Source: Proales similis
Lineage: Eukaryota > Rotifera > Eurotatoria > Ploima > Proalidae
NCBI GenBank assembly: GCA_019059635.1
Contig: JAGVRJ010000006.1
Location: 372,001 to 436,000, forward strand
Reading direction: 5' to 3'
Length of the DNA stretch: 64,000 nucleotides
The translations under genes and the position numbers were made by a program. Shown piece after piece: positions 31,814-41,753 of the stretch (positions are counted from its first letter, which is position 1; the number at the start of each line of letters is the position of its first letter). The notes beneath the pieces were generated by a model. The model had not been told where the DNA came from, ran no database searches, and saw only the letters and a program-made list of their open reading frames with translations.

Positions 31814-34800
31814 ACGAGCTCAGTCACGACACCTCAATGCCAACTCTCCAAGGCGCTTCTACTGCCACTGCTCGAACGGAGTTCTCTTTGTTGTTCGCCT
31901 CTTGGCCTCTCTCTCTGTATTTCTCTCTTTTGACTCGTCACTTGGCCCTTTTGTTTTTCTGTTCACGTGATCTTGTCTTTTATTCCTTTTGTCACTGGGA
32001 GCCGGGGTGTTGGCAAAGGGACTGGGACCCAGTTTGTGATTATTCACCAATTTAACTTATGCGAATACAGACATTTAACGAGCATGCAACGCGAGTAAAG
32101 ATGATTCGGGGCCAAACACGAACGATCTCAATCAGAGAGACATGACAAGCGCGTATCGCTTGAGCGCTCGTTCTTTCGAGTGTCGATGTCTCCGAGTGTG
32201 TTTAAAACAAGATGCAAAGTCTCTATCTGTCGGTTTGCTCGTCGCCGGCCTCGCTTCGTCTATTCACATTCAATTTGCATTTGTCGAGCGCCGATCCGTT
32301 TGAATTGAGTTTCAATAGTAGACGCTCGTTGGCGTGGGCCAAATTATTTTTTATCAAAGACTACGAGCAAACATTCGATTTTGATTGAGTCTACGGCCGA
32401 TTTTCCAGCTCGTGTGTGTGTGTGTGCAAACACGAAGCAACAGCATTTTGCCTCGTTTACATCGATTTTGATTGATTTCGATAATTAAAAGTAGACGACG
32501 AATGAACCTCTGGCGCCGCATTTGGCGATCTGTTGCCAACATCACCAAACTCTTCAATTCTGACTTGCCGCCACCGCTATCATTCACTCGATTGAGCTTT
32601 GCACGCGTGAAATGTGCTGACGTCTAATCGATCTATGTTGCCCCCTCTTGCATTGCGCCGTCTCTCTCACTCTCTGAGAAGAGATGATTTTATCCGACAT
32701 CAGTTCGAACGGATATTGATGAGCGCGAGTGATTAAGCGAGTCTCAGCAGCGTCCGCGGACAAGGCGATGAGTTGGAATTTTTAATGTTCTGGTCGACGA
32801 CGCCGATCAGGGGAACATAATTCGCCGTGTGTGTCTATATCAAGTCTAGTTCACGCCGGCTCATTCTCATCATCACCGGCCTCGGTCATGTTTGCTCCTG
32901 TGAACACAAAAAAATGAGGCAAGCAAGCAAGCAGGCGCAAATTCAGTTTTTTTTTTTTGTTGAAGAGAAATTTCCATCATCGTTCTCACCTCCACATTTG
33001 ATCGCTCTTCTCTTGTCCCGTTAATTAAACACGCTGAAAGGCAGGCAGGCAAGCACGCGGGCGGACGGGCAGGCTGGTGGGGAGAGGAAGCCGGGCTAGT
33101 GAGAAGGCATTATGCTTGCAGAACAAATTATTGATTCGGTCGTCTTCTCAGACTCGATGCCACTCGATGCGGCAGAAAAATAATAATTACTTGGGCACAA
33201 CTCTTCTCCTTTCCTGCTCGTTGGCATTTATTTATCTTTTGTGAGCTCGTGATCGCTAATCATTTGTTCGCTTGCATCCAAATTACGCAACCAGGCGCTG
33301 AATGGACCTCGACGGCCATTCTCTCGCAATTTACTTCAAATGGCTTCATTTAAGTAGAAGCTTTGACTTATTCCCTCTATTTTACGGCCCGAGTTGCTCG
33401 CATCGCTTATTCAGTTAGCGATTGAACTGCGCCAGTTTCTATTTGCTCTCCACTGCTGCTGCTCCTGTTGGTTCGTACACAAACGAGCAGCGAGCCAAGT
33501 GAATATCGACTACCAAGCAACTAATCCATCGCTCTACTCGGCAAACTATGCCCAGTGGGCCAATTTATTTTGTCCATTTATATCGACTCGTCATTGGTGA
33601 ACGGGCGGCGGCGAGCGAGAGAGCAAAAAGAAAACAGAAAGGAGACTATCGAGGCGAAATCGAAGGTGCTAATCACTCGAGTGCAATAAATAATGAGCGA
33701 AAACACATGTGCGGGCTCTAGCGGACGGACGCATTGGCATTTGCTTTTTAATGAGCCAGTGGACTCGGGCCCGTTCTATTCAGCGACCACTGGTCCGATC
33801 GATTTTTGAAGCGCACAGTCAAATCATCATCAACGGCTCAGACGACGTCTGTCTAAGCCGCTTTTAGTCGCAAGCGTCACGTTCTTGGCCGCTTTGACAC
33901 CCAGTCTTGAGTTTATTCATCTCTTTCATCATCGATTCACTCGCTTGCTCACTCAGCCCGCCAGCCAGCCAGTCAGTCAGTCAGTCAGTGAGTCAGTTGC
34001 TCAGTCAATCAGACAGTCATCACTTGCTTTCGTCTCTGCTTTCTGTTCTAGTGCTGAGACGGCCAGAGACCGCCAAGCAACTCGGCCAACCGACCGCCAG
34101 CTCGCTTTTGTTCATGACTAACGACGAGCAAATTAGGAAATCTATCAGCGAGAAGCCGTTTACTCGTTCGTTTGCTTATTAGCCTCCGAATCGCTTGTCC
34201 AAGTTTGCTGAGGCTTAATAGCGGGCGACAATCAACTGAACACGATTCAATTTGCTCGTGCTCGACTAATAAATTCCGTTATGCTGATCTCTTGTTACGC
34301 AATTTAAATATTGCAAATGCAAATATTTGCTTCATCGTTAGGATGGCCACCGCCGCCGCTGCCGCATTCTCATAAAGTGCACTCGCGCGCGCTTCCAGCT
34401 CAGTGGAAGCAGGTCACGGGTGTGGTGGGTGGCCCAAGCCAGGCCTCCGACCCGAATCAGGTCCGAATCCGAATCATCATCGACCGATTAGTGCATTCAA
34501 TGGTGTTAATATGCGTGATCGCCCACAGGGTCGGACTTGGTTGCCTCTCTCTCTCTTTGTGTTCAAATGGAGCTTTCTCTCTCCCCTTCTCTCGCTCTCT
34601 GTGCGCGTCTGAGTGGCTTGATCAATAGAATTGGCCGGCTCAAGTCTCCCTCGCTGTTTCACCATGCATCTTTCACTCTCTCTCTCTCCGCCTTTCCCTT
34701 TCTCTCTCTCTCTCTCGTTCTCTCAATTCCTATCCATCTCAATTGGTCTTTCTCCGAGCTATTATTTACTCGCCGCGTTTATTATTAGCTCTTTGATTTT

Positions 34801-35192
34801 TGGCACTGCTCGCCGATGCTTGGCCCATCCACTTGTGTATCCTGTGGCCAAGTTAAAATGTGCGCTGCAATCAAATGGTCATGATCACGATGCTGGCGGG
34901 GCTGATGGAGGTTTGAATCATGCGGGCGATGAAAATTATGCCGCGACCACCAACTAAAGCCTCGTCAGTTGCTCTCATCAAGCCAATAAGCAGACCAGCA
35001 CACACGAACGCGATTAAAGACCTGAGCAAATCTGATCTGGGCCTCGTGCTCTGCACGGGCACGCAGAGTTCTCTTCGCTTGTCGCCACAATTAAGAACTA
35101 ATCTGGCAAATTTAGAATTCTTCTTTTGTTTTAGTAGACGCTGATTAGACGAGGCGGCCACCAGCAAGAGGATAAGAACTTGTTCAAACGAC
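31814..35192. other. Gene-poor interval, innexin to tau-like gene
   Basis: About 3.4 kb with no supported coding exon. It includes a CAGT-type repeat at about 33958-34018, (CT)n runs at about 34675-34725 and several T- or A-rich tracts. The innexin 3' UTR and the promoter of the next gene should lie here. Confidence 0.55.
33958..34018. repeat. CAGC/CAGT tetranucleotide array
   Basis: Tandem CAGC then CAGT units with later interruptions are seen directly. Confidence 0.85.
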
Positions 35193-36184
35193 ATGACCGA
35201 GACACTTGAGGAGCAGAGTAGAGGTGGCTCGCCGCCCCATCGGGACGATCTTGTGGAAAAACTCAGCGAAGCTTTGATCAGCATGCAAACGCAGCAGCAG
35301 CATGAAGAACTCCACCAAGGAACCAGTAAACAGCCAGAGCTGATTTCGGACCAACAGCAGCAACAGCAAGAAGAAGAGCATATTAACGGACTCGAGCCGG
35401 CCAAAGAGGCGAGTCAGAAGGCCAAGACTAGGATTCCTTGCATTCCGAACTTGCGCAAGGCGAGCTCGTACCAGAGCAGGAACTACGCAGAGAGCGTGGG
35501 CGCGGCCAGCAACATTTCATCGCCACTCTCGGCGGCCTCCTCGTCCTGCAGCATATCGCGCTCTGAATTCGCTCGGCCGTCGCAGGTCAATTCAAGCGCT
35601 CGTCAGGCGCGCAACTCGGCCCGAGAGAGTGGCGGCAAAGAGGCCGCCGAAAAGCGAGGCGTGTCCATGTGCAACTCGGCGCGCACCAATCGATCAAGCA
35701 GCATGAACTTTCAGAGCCGAGAGAGTCTGGACAGCTCGAGCGGCTCTAATCAATTGCGCTACAAAGTGAGACACAAGCCGAAGCCGAGTCAGGTGAAGAT
35801 CTTCAGTCAGAAGGTCGAGTTCAAGAACGTGCAGTCCAAGATCGGCTCGCTGGAGAAGGCGGCATCGTACAAGCCGGCAGGCGGAAACGTCAAAATCGAG
35901 TCGCTCAAGTTGGATTGGAAGGCGCAGGCCAAAATCGGCTCCCTTCAGCGTGCCGACTACAAGCCGCAGGGCGGCAACGTCAAGGTGACTTCACCTTCCT
36001 GCTTCTCTTGTTATCACACGCCTCTCAAGCGGCTCTTGTTTAGATCACCTCGTACAAGCTCGATTTCAAGAAGAAAGCTCGGCCCAAAACCGACACCGGC
36101 CTCGTGGTCATGGAAGGAGACGACGACGAGCAGGCATTTGAACCAGACGGCCAAGTATTTGAACGAGACGAGCAGGCAGTCTAA
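35193..36184 (+). CDS. Tau/MAP2/MAP4-family microtubule-binding protein
   Basis: Exons 35193-35984 and 36044-36184 give 310 residues. Members bind and stabilise microtubules through C-terminal repeats. Two clear repeat cores are seen: VQSKIGSLEKA with YKPAGGNVKI (about 213-233), and QAKIGSLQRA with YKPQGGNVKI (about 245-266). A degenerate unit precedes them at about 201. After the repeats comes KARPKTDTG (about 274-282), matching the post-repeat KAKTDHG of vertebrate tau. The N-terminal 190 residues are low-complexity and rich in Gln, Ser and Glu, as expected for a projection domain. The tail is acidic (GDDDEQAFEP). The intron falls inside the last repeat in phase 0. The ATG at 35193 is the first in frame, but upstream exons are possible. 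Confidence 0.9.
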
Positions 36185-36964
36185 AGCAAGCTTCTCAAAC
36201 GCGGCCGGCTCCAGTCTATTAGCCTAATTGCCTCGCATCCGTGCGACCCTCTTCATCACTCGGTCGCTTAATTGCGTTGGCTTTTTGTTCATATTTATAA
36301 ATACAGACAAGCGATCTATTTGTGAATGATTCACTTCTTTTTTTTTTGTTTTCCTCGTTTTTGTTGATTTCTCATCTGCACATGTTGCGGGGGCTCAGGT
36401 GGCTTAAAACCTCAACGGGAGAATGAACGCGTGGGGCAAACTGTTCAACAACTAAGGGAATGATTCATTTTCGATCAATTAGTCATGTATTCAGCGTTTC
36501 CATTTTCAATCGTTTTATAAGCGCCCGTAATTGTTTGTGCGAGTAAAAAGAACGTTAGACAACAAGAAAGGGGAAGAATGTTTGCAGCCAATGTCATTTA
36601 ATAATTGAAGCGTCAAGGCATTGCTGTTTGGCCAACAACCAACCAATCAATCATGTCACATCAGTCGACATCCTCGCGGCAATCTAAGAAATGAATTTTT
36701 CAAGGGAACATAAAACGTTCACACAAAACAGAAGAGAGATCGTGTGTGACTGTGTGTGACTGTGTGTGTGTGTGTGTGTGTGTTTGCTTGCATGTGAGCG
36801 TGTGAAACGCATCTACCCCTCCCTCTCTCCCTGATGATGGGCGGCTTCTCGTTTACGCACAAAGGAAGACATTCAACGAGAGAGAATCGATATGGCAGAT
36901 GGGTAGCTCCGTGTGTTATTTGAGGTAGTTGTCATGCTCTGCGAAAAAAAAGCCAGGCGTCGAG
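36185..36964. other. Spacer before the small secreted peptide gene
   Basis: About 780 bases holding the 3' UTR of the tau-like gene and the upstream region of the next. A TGTGTGAC repeat passing into (TG)n lies at about 36741-36783. No coding exon is seen. Confidence 0.65.
36741..36783. repeat. (TG)n microsatellite
   Basis: Two TGTGTGTGAC-type units followed by a pure TG run are seen directly, about 180 bases upstream of a TATA box. Confidence 0.9.
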
Positions 36965-37000
36965 TATAAAAGCAGGAGAGCATACACAGAGGGCTTCAGT
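36965..37000 (+). promoter_or_regulatory. TATA box and initiator of the peptide gene
   Basis: TATAAAAG at 36965-36972 is followed by TCAGT at 36996-37000. The implied start (A at 36998) is 33 bases after the first T, which is normal TATA-to-Inr spacing. It leaves a 5' leader of only about 16 bases before the ATG at 37014. Confidence 0.65.
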
Positions 37001-37013
37001 ATCGCTAATCAAA

Positions 37014-37439
37014 ATGCTTTTCAAATCCGGCGTTTGTTTGCTTTGGATTGTGGGCCTGAATATTCTGATTGCCGGCATCTCGAACGCACAGCCCGAAGAT
37101 GTAAAGCTGCTCGACTTGTTTTCGCAAAATTCCTAATCAAAACTAAGCGTTCAATTGAAAATGCAGAATGAGGCGTTGTTTCGCATCAGATTGCTTATGA
37201 CAGTGCAGAGAAGGATAGAACGAGAGCTGGAGAGGGAAATTGGCCGCCTTGAATCAAGCCAACGAGAACAAAAATTCACTGATCGTGAGCCGGGCTATAT
37301 CGAACCAGAGGACCAAAGTGAGGACTCGTATGACGACAGGAGTCTAGAAGCCGACTTGTTCTCTAAAAAGCGCCGTCTGTTGAAAATGATCGACACCAAA
37401 AAGGTATGGCGTCCAAGTCTGCCGTTTCGAATCGGCTAA
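37014..37439 (+). CDS. Small secreted peptide precursor, neuropeptide-like
   Basis: Exons 37014-37100 and 37167-37439 give 119 residues. A signal peptide occupies about residues 1-25: MLFKSGVCLLW, a hydrophobic core, then GISNA before QPED. The mature part is charged and helical-looking (QRRIERELEREIGRLES), then acidic. A KKRR site precedes LLKMIDT, then KK, then VWRPSLPFRIG at the very end. Cleavage at KK and use of the final Gly as an amide donor would yield VWRPSLPFRI-amide. Dibasic sites plus a terminal Gly are the hallmarks of neuropeptide precursors. I do not recognise the family. A GTATGG directly after the last KK could act as a splice donor, which would change the C-terminus. Signal peptide and TATA promoter support a highly expressed secreted product. 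Confidence 0.6.
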
Positions 37440-37578
37440 TCGGCGGCTGCTGGCAGATGGTGTCTTTGAAACTGCAGGTCTGAGCAAAAATGACACTAAA
37501 CATCTGTTATTTATTAAATGTAAATCAAATAACTGGACTCACTTAGGAATTGAGAATTTTCGCTTAAATTAAATCGAA

Positions 37579-37584
37579 AATAAA
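37579..37584 (+). terminator. Poly(A) signal of peptide gene
   Basis: An AATAAA lies 140 bases after the stop codon at 37437-37439. Confidence 0.6.
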
Positions 37585-37672
37585 ACGCATCTAACCAAAG
37601 AAAGTTTTATTTGCACTCGCCGAATTGAGAATAAAAAGCTAACATTCAAAACTAAAGAGGAAAACGACTTGC

Positions 37673-39679
37673 ATGAGGTCTGGAATGGTATTGATCGAGG
37701 ATATTGAACATCTGGAAAAACACATGAGCCAAATTGAAGGCGAGGAGGACCACGACTGCGTGGTGGAGGAGAAAGAAGAGCTGAACAGAGAGAAGCTGGA
37801 CAAGCTGATCAGACGAGCGGAGATGATCAAGCGGGAGCAAGCCGGTCCGGGCAATGTGGAGACGCACGACGACGAGCTGAAGGTGTTCCGAGTGGAGGAC
37901 GACGAAGAGCAGGGCGCGCAGTCGGAAGGAGAGGACAGCGGCGCGAGCACTCCGAAGCAGCCGGCGCAGCTCGTGCAGCAGACGGCCAACCACGACAAGA
38001 TGACGATGCCCACTCCGCTGGCGTTCTCGCGCAGCAGCTCGATGGGCTCGCTGAACAGCTTCGATGCCAAGTCGATCCACAGCGAGGTGGCCAGCGAGTA
38101 CAGCCACCAGCCGACGCGCGGGCCCGACGAGCTCGAGCGCACCCGGGTCGAGGACGAGTCGCTTTGCATGCCCGACTCGCCGGTCGGGGCGGCCGACTCG
38201 TCGTTCCTGCGCTCGCAGCGCGCAGTGCACCAGTTCATGCAGATGCAGTGCCGGCAGCAGGCGCCTGCCATCATCGAGAATCTGATGGGCGGCCTGCAGG
38301 TCGAGCAGCGCCGTCCGCCCTCGTTCCTGTCCAACACGCCGCCGATCAAGCTGGCCAACTCGGGCGCTCTGCTGCCCAGCGCCGCCTTCCAGCCGCCCTC
38401 GACCATGGCGGTCACCTACGGCTTCATGAAGAGCAGCAGCACCTGGGCCCAGCGCGCGCCCTTCATCCCCGTCCAGACGGCCGCTCCGCTGCCCGTGCAG
38501 GCGCAGGCGACCACGCCCCGTTTCCTCAAGTCGGCCTCGTCGCACTTGCTGCGCTCCATGCAGCTGCCGGCCAGCCAGCCCTGTCCGCCTCCTGCGCTCA
38601 GTCCGCAGCCCCTGTCGCCGGCCAAGTCGACCATCAGCTCCAGGGACGAGCCCTGTCCATTCGCCACCGAGACCAGACTGGGCCAGCCCGGCTCGCCTTC
38701 CGAGTCGGTCTGCTCTCGTATGAGCGAGAGCAGTGTCCCGTCTCTCATCAGGAACGACGAGTGCACTCTCAAGAAGCCGCTCTTGGGCAATTTCAATGCC
38801 CTTGTTAACCGACTTAACGAGGCTTGTGTCCATGATGAGACTATTAAATTTCTTCCTGAAGAGGCGGCAGCAGACACGACTCAAAATGTAAAGTCGATCG
38901 ATATTTGTTTTCTACCAGATTCTCTTCTTATTTATCCGCTTCAGACGCAGAAAATGAAATCTAATACCGTGGAATGCACTGTTGTGTGTGAAAACGGTGG
39001 CTTGCAGACAGACATTGACGTAGATTTGGAGGATTTCATAAGAGAAATGCTGCCGCAGGTGAACATAAGTGATTCGCCTCGCAGCGAAATACAGCGTCAC
39101 AAGAAACGTGCCTCGCTTCAAAGCAGTCGTCTTCCCTCAGCAGCATCTTCGTACTCTCTCACCGACAAGGCGTCTGACTTTTCCAAGAGACTATCGGCCT
39201 CGCACGATCTGGGAAGAGAAAAGCCGACATCTAAATGCAAGTCAACTGACAAACTGAACTTAACCAGCAATCGAGCCCCGATCAAGCCGAATCAACGGCC
39301 AGAATCGATTTCAAACTCAACCACCAAATGCCGAGCCAATAAAGTCGGCCCATCTGTTCCGCAAGTTCACATGACTCGCACAGCCCAACTGAGGCTGGCC
39401 TCTCTCAATCAGCGAAAAGAGTCAGGTGGCACCGAGCCGACCAAGTCCGTCGTCAATTCTTCTGTGAGCGCCAAGCCGGCTGCCAAAAGCCACACGCTCA
39501 AGACCAAGGGCCTTGAAAAAGAGGCCAGACGCAACTCTTTGGGTGTGAACTCGACTTGCTCAGCCACAAGTGCCAAGACCAAACAGATTCAAACAAAGCC
39601 AAGCACGTTGACACACTCGACTCAGATGCATCAGAGTAGAGTGTCTAGCACCACTGCTCGCTCCGCCTTTCGATCTTGA
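37673..39679 (+). CDS. Ser/Pro-rich protein, copy 1 of inverted pair
   Basis: An open frame of 668 residues. Residues about 23-377 appear identical to residues about 47-401 of the minus-strand gene at 41754-43565. The shared part has a charged helical block (KEELNREKLDKLIRRAEMIKREQ), an acidic segment, then long Ser/Pro/Ala-rich sequence with TPPIKL and TPRFLKS. Outside it the two proteins are clearly related but diverged: LEKHMSQIEG here against IERHVSLLDE there, DLEDFIREMLPQV against DLESFISEMLPQV, and TRTAQLRL against NRTAQLRL. No enzyme or membrane segment is visible and I do not recognise the family; it looks like a disordered cytoskeletal or scaffold protein. The ATG at 37673 lies close to the point where similarity begins. 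A coding exon further upstream is possible. Confidence 0.75.
   Translation: MRSGMVLIEDIEHLEKHMSQIEGEEDHDCVVEEKEELNREKLDKLIRRAEMIKREQAGPGNVETHDDELKVFRVEDDEEQGAQSEGEDSGASTPKQPAQLVQQTANHDKMTMPTPLAFSRSSSMGSLNSFDAKSIHSEVASEYSHQPTRGPDELERTRVEDESLCMPDSPVGAADSSFLRSQRAVHQFMQMQCRQQAPAIIENLMGGLQVEQRRPPSFLSNTPPIKLANSGALLPSAAFQPPSTMAVTYGFMKSSSTWAQRAPFIPVQTAAPLPVQAQATTPRFLKSASSHLLRSMQLPASQPCPPPALSPQPLSPAKSTISSRDEPCPFATETRLGQPGSPSESVCSRMSESSVPSLIRNDECTLKKPLLGNFNALVNRLNEACVHDETIKFLPEEAAADTTQNVKSIDICFLPDSLLIYPLQTQKMKSNTVECTVVCENGGLQTDIDVDLEDFIREMLPQVNISDSPRSEIQRHKKRASLQSSRLPSAASSYSLTDKASDFSKRLSASHDLGREKPTSKCKSTDKLNLTSNRAPIKPNQRPESISNSTTKCRANKVGPSVPQVHMTRTAQLRLASLNQRKESGGTEPTKSVVNSSVSAKPAAKSHTLKTKGLEKEARRNSLGVNSTCSATSAKTKQIQTKPSTLTHSTQMHQSRVSSTTARSAFRS
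37741..38803 (+). repeat. Left arm of a 1063-bp inverted repeat
   Basis: This segment equals the reverse complement of 42363-43425 at every place I compared, including third codon positions and alternative reading frames, and both arms are 1063 bases. The boundaries are abrupt: before CGAGGAGGACC at 37741 and after CAATGCCCTT at 38803 the copies differ at many sites while still encoding related protein. Confidence 0.9.
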
Positions 39680-39740
39680 ATTGCTTTTCTGAAAATTTCT
39701 GCAATCTGCGATCTCACTCTTTTTCTTTTTGTATTGATTT

Positions 39741-39780
39741 TTATTCGAAAGCGAGTTAATTCGACTGTCTGTGAATAAAA
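39741..39780. terminator. Overlapping convergent poly(A) signals
   Basis: The plus-strand AATAAA at 39775-39780 serves the gene ending at 39679. The minus-strand AATAAA (TTTATT at 39741-39746) would serve the gene ending at 39826. Each signal lies beyond the other on its own strand, so the 3' UTRs should overlap by tens of bases. Confidence 0.55.
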
Positions 39781-39825
39781 TTTTTTTTTCAAATAGGCGA
39801 CCAATTCTCGTAGCCCTAACGGGGA

Positions 39826-41442
39826 TCAGTGGAGCGAGTAGAGCTTGGCTAGCTGCTCGATCGTGTACTCGGGACGGTATACGAAATAGCCAAGGTCGCA
39901 TTCATCATGAGAACATTCGACGATGCTCGGTCGGTCGCTGACAGTGACAAGTTGGCGGCGTCGTTCGATTGAATAGCGATTGGCTGCCTTCTGGTAATCG
40001 CAGTCTTGCTGGCTGAGATGGGCACAACGCTGCCGTTCGATTTGTTCGTCGCTTTTTTGTGACATAATCAACGAGACCGGAATGGACCGGTTTATGCTCA
40101 GTGTCTCAAACACGTTCCGCTGGCTGTCGACGAGCTCGTTTAGGAAGAAGGATTGAGTGGCCCAGTTCTTCTCGGTCATGAACAGCCAGTGCACGTGCTC
40201 TCTGACGCTGGCCTGCTCAATGCTCGGCTCCGGGACAAAGAACCTCATCAGGCCGAACGGAGTGGCCACTGTTTGAATAAGCGTGATCAGTTGCTTACGT
40301 CGTCCTATCTCATTCCGTCTGTTAGTCTCATACTCGTCTAACGTCCAGTTCTTGAGCACAGACGGCGTGTCGAACTCGATGCCGGACGGCGAGGTGTCCA
40401 GCAGCACCAGCGAGTGCACCATATGAGGATGAAAGTGGGCAAACTCGTACATGCGCTCTCCGCCCGCGCCCCATCCGACCATGACGAACGGCGCCGGCTC
40501 GTTCAGGGCGTCGATGAGCGCCTTGTACAGCTGATTGAAGTCTTTGATGCCCTTGGGCAGATAGCCACTGTCTCCTTGTCCGGGCAGATCCCAGATGCAC
40601 GAGCGACGGTTGTACTTGCTTTCGAGCTCTTCTTGAAGACCTGCGTACTCGAGCATAACATGACTCCAACTGCCGTCGAACAAGAACACCGGCTGTTCGC
40701 TCGCATTGCTCGAAACCGGTCCAGAACACTTGAAGTGAAATCGCATCGATTCGCCTGACGGTAGACGCAGCTGAGTCAGACTGCCTTCAGCTTTGTACTT
40801 AAGCTTGCCCAGGCCCGCTTGCAACGAGCCGTTGAGCACAAGCGCCGAGATAACAAGCAGCAGAATCTGAGGCACTATGTTCAGATAACTGAGGTACTTG
40901 TCAGACGGCGATTTGCGGCTCGCTTCGGACTGCACAGAGTCACAAGCTGGCGGTGTTGAATTTCTCAACTCAAACGAATAGACCGGTGTGATCGAATCGA
41001 TCTGGCTCCGCGACTGATTGGCGACATTGTGGTTTCGAATGCCTCGTAAGATCAAAACATTCAAAAGGCCGACGTAGATCAGAATGTGGTAGATTAAGGG
41101 GTCGATCATCTGATAGAACGAGAAGAACAAGGACGTGACCAGACTGAGCAGCATTGCGACGAGCAGAAAGAAAAAGTTGAATATGCGCAGTCTGTTCGAC
41201 GGACGCGAGAGCAACATGCCCTCGAGTGAGAAAAAGAAGAGCAAGAGAGCGCTCCACATGGGAACGTACTCGTTTCGAACCAGAGTGAGGCCGGACTGGA
41301 CACCGCCAAACACGTAGACAAGGCTGGCGACAAGACCGGTCAATGCAGTCACGGCGTGGAGCACCAGCACAAGATGCGCGTAAAAGTTGATTTTCTGTTC
41401 GGTGACGCCCACCGCCATCTTCGTTTCGTCGAGGCGCGCCAA
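39826..41442 (-). CDS. Multi-pass membrane protein with alpha/beta-hydrolase-like domain
   Basis: A single exon of 538 residues. The first about 145 residues contain four to five hydrophobic segments (for example LVLVLHAVTALTGLVASLVY and FNFFFLLVAMLLSLV). Another follows near 190 (ILLLVISALVL). Residues about 240-530 resemble an alpha/beta hydrolase: FLFDGSWSHVMLEY, a CIWDLPGQGDSGY block like the DLxGxGxS strand, then FVMVGWGAGGERMYEFA at the nucleophile elbow and HSLVLLDTSP. The elbow reads G-W-G-A-G where an active enzyme has G-x-S-x-G, so the serine nucleophile is missing and the domain is probably inactive or uses other chemistry. The protein is likely membrane-anchored with the hydrolase fold C-terminal. 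The gene sits between the inverted paralogues and is convergent with copy 1. The exact family is unknown to me. Confidence 0.75.
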   Translation of the reverse strand: MARLDETKMAVGVTEQKINFYAHLVLVLHAVTALTGLVASLVYVFGGVQSGLTLVRNEYVPMWSALLLFFFSLEGMLLSRPSNRLRIFNFFFLLVAMLLSLVTSLFFSFYQMIDPLIYHILIYVGLLNVLILRGIRNHNVANQSRSQIDSITPVYSFELRNSTPPACDSVQSEASRKSPSDKYLSYLNIVPQILLLVISALVLNGSLQAGLGKLKYKAEGSLTQLRLPSGESMRFHFKCSGPVSSNASEQPVFLFDGSWSHVMLEYAGLQEELESKYNRRSCIWDLPGQGDSGYLPKGIKDFNQLYKALIDALNEPAPFVMVGWGAGGERMYEFAHFHPHMVHSLVLLDTSPSGIEFDTPSVLKNWTLDEYETNRRNEIGRRKQLITLIQTVATPFGLMRFFVPEPSIEQASVREHVHWLFMTEKNWATQSFFLNELVDSQRNVFETLSINRSIPVSLIMSQKSDEQIERQRCAHLSQQDCDYQKAANRYSIERRRQLVTVSDRPSIVECSHDECDLGYFVYRPEYTIEQLAKLYSLH

Positions 41443-41753
41443 AATGAACGGAGAGCGTGAGCGAACTTTTACTTAAGTTTCGCCTTATCTCTTTTACCGT
41501 TTCAATAAGGCCGATAAGACTTATCGAGCTTGACTCATTCTGGTGCCCATCTCGTGACCCATTTGGCTAATAGCAGTGCTTCTCGCACAACTCGAATGAG
41601 TGGGGAATTGACTTTATTACACTAACAAGACGTTTCCTTAAAAAAATTTTGCTCATAGACGCGTACGCAAACAATTTTGACAAACAAACTTAAATTCAAT
41701 TGCTGAAGGGCTCGAGTACAAAAATAAATAAACGGCGCAGAGAAGCAACGCTC
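41443..41753. other. Spacer, hydrolase-like gene to copy 2
   Basis: About 310 bases between the 5' end of the hydrolase-like gene and the 3' end of copy 2, both on the minus strand. No coding sequence. It should contain the promoter of the former and the 3' UTR of the latter. Confidence 0.6.

Noticed and set aside
33958-34018. CAGT array as a CRISPR-like or regulatory array
   Set aside because: Units are four bases with no spacers. It is a simple microsatellite.
34871-35404. 177-residue minus-strand frame with poly-Ser/Cys
   Set aside because: It is the reverse of CAG/CAA repeats in the tau-like gene's first exon. Low-complexity only.
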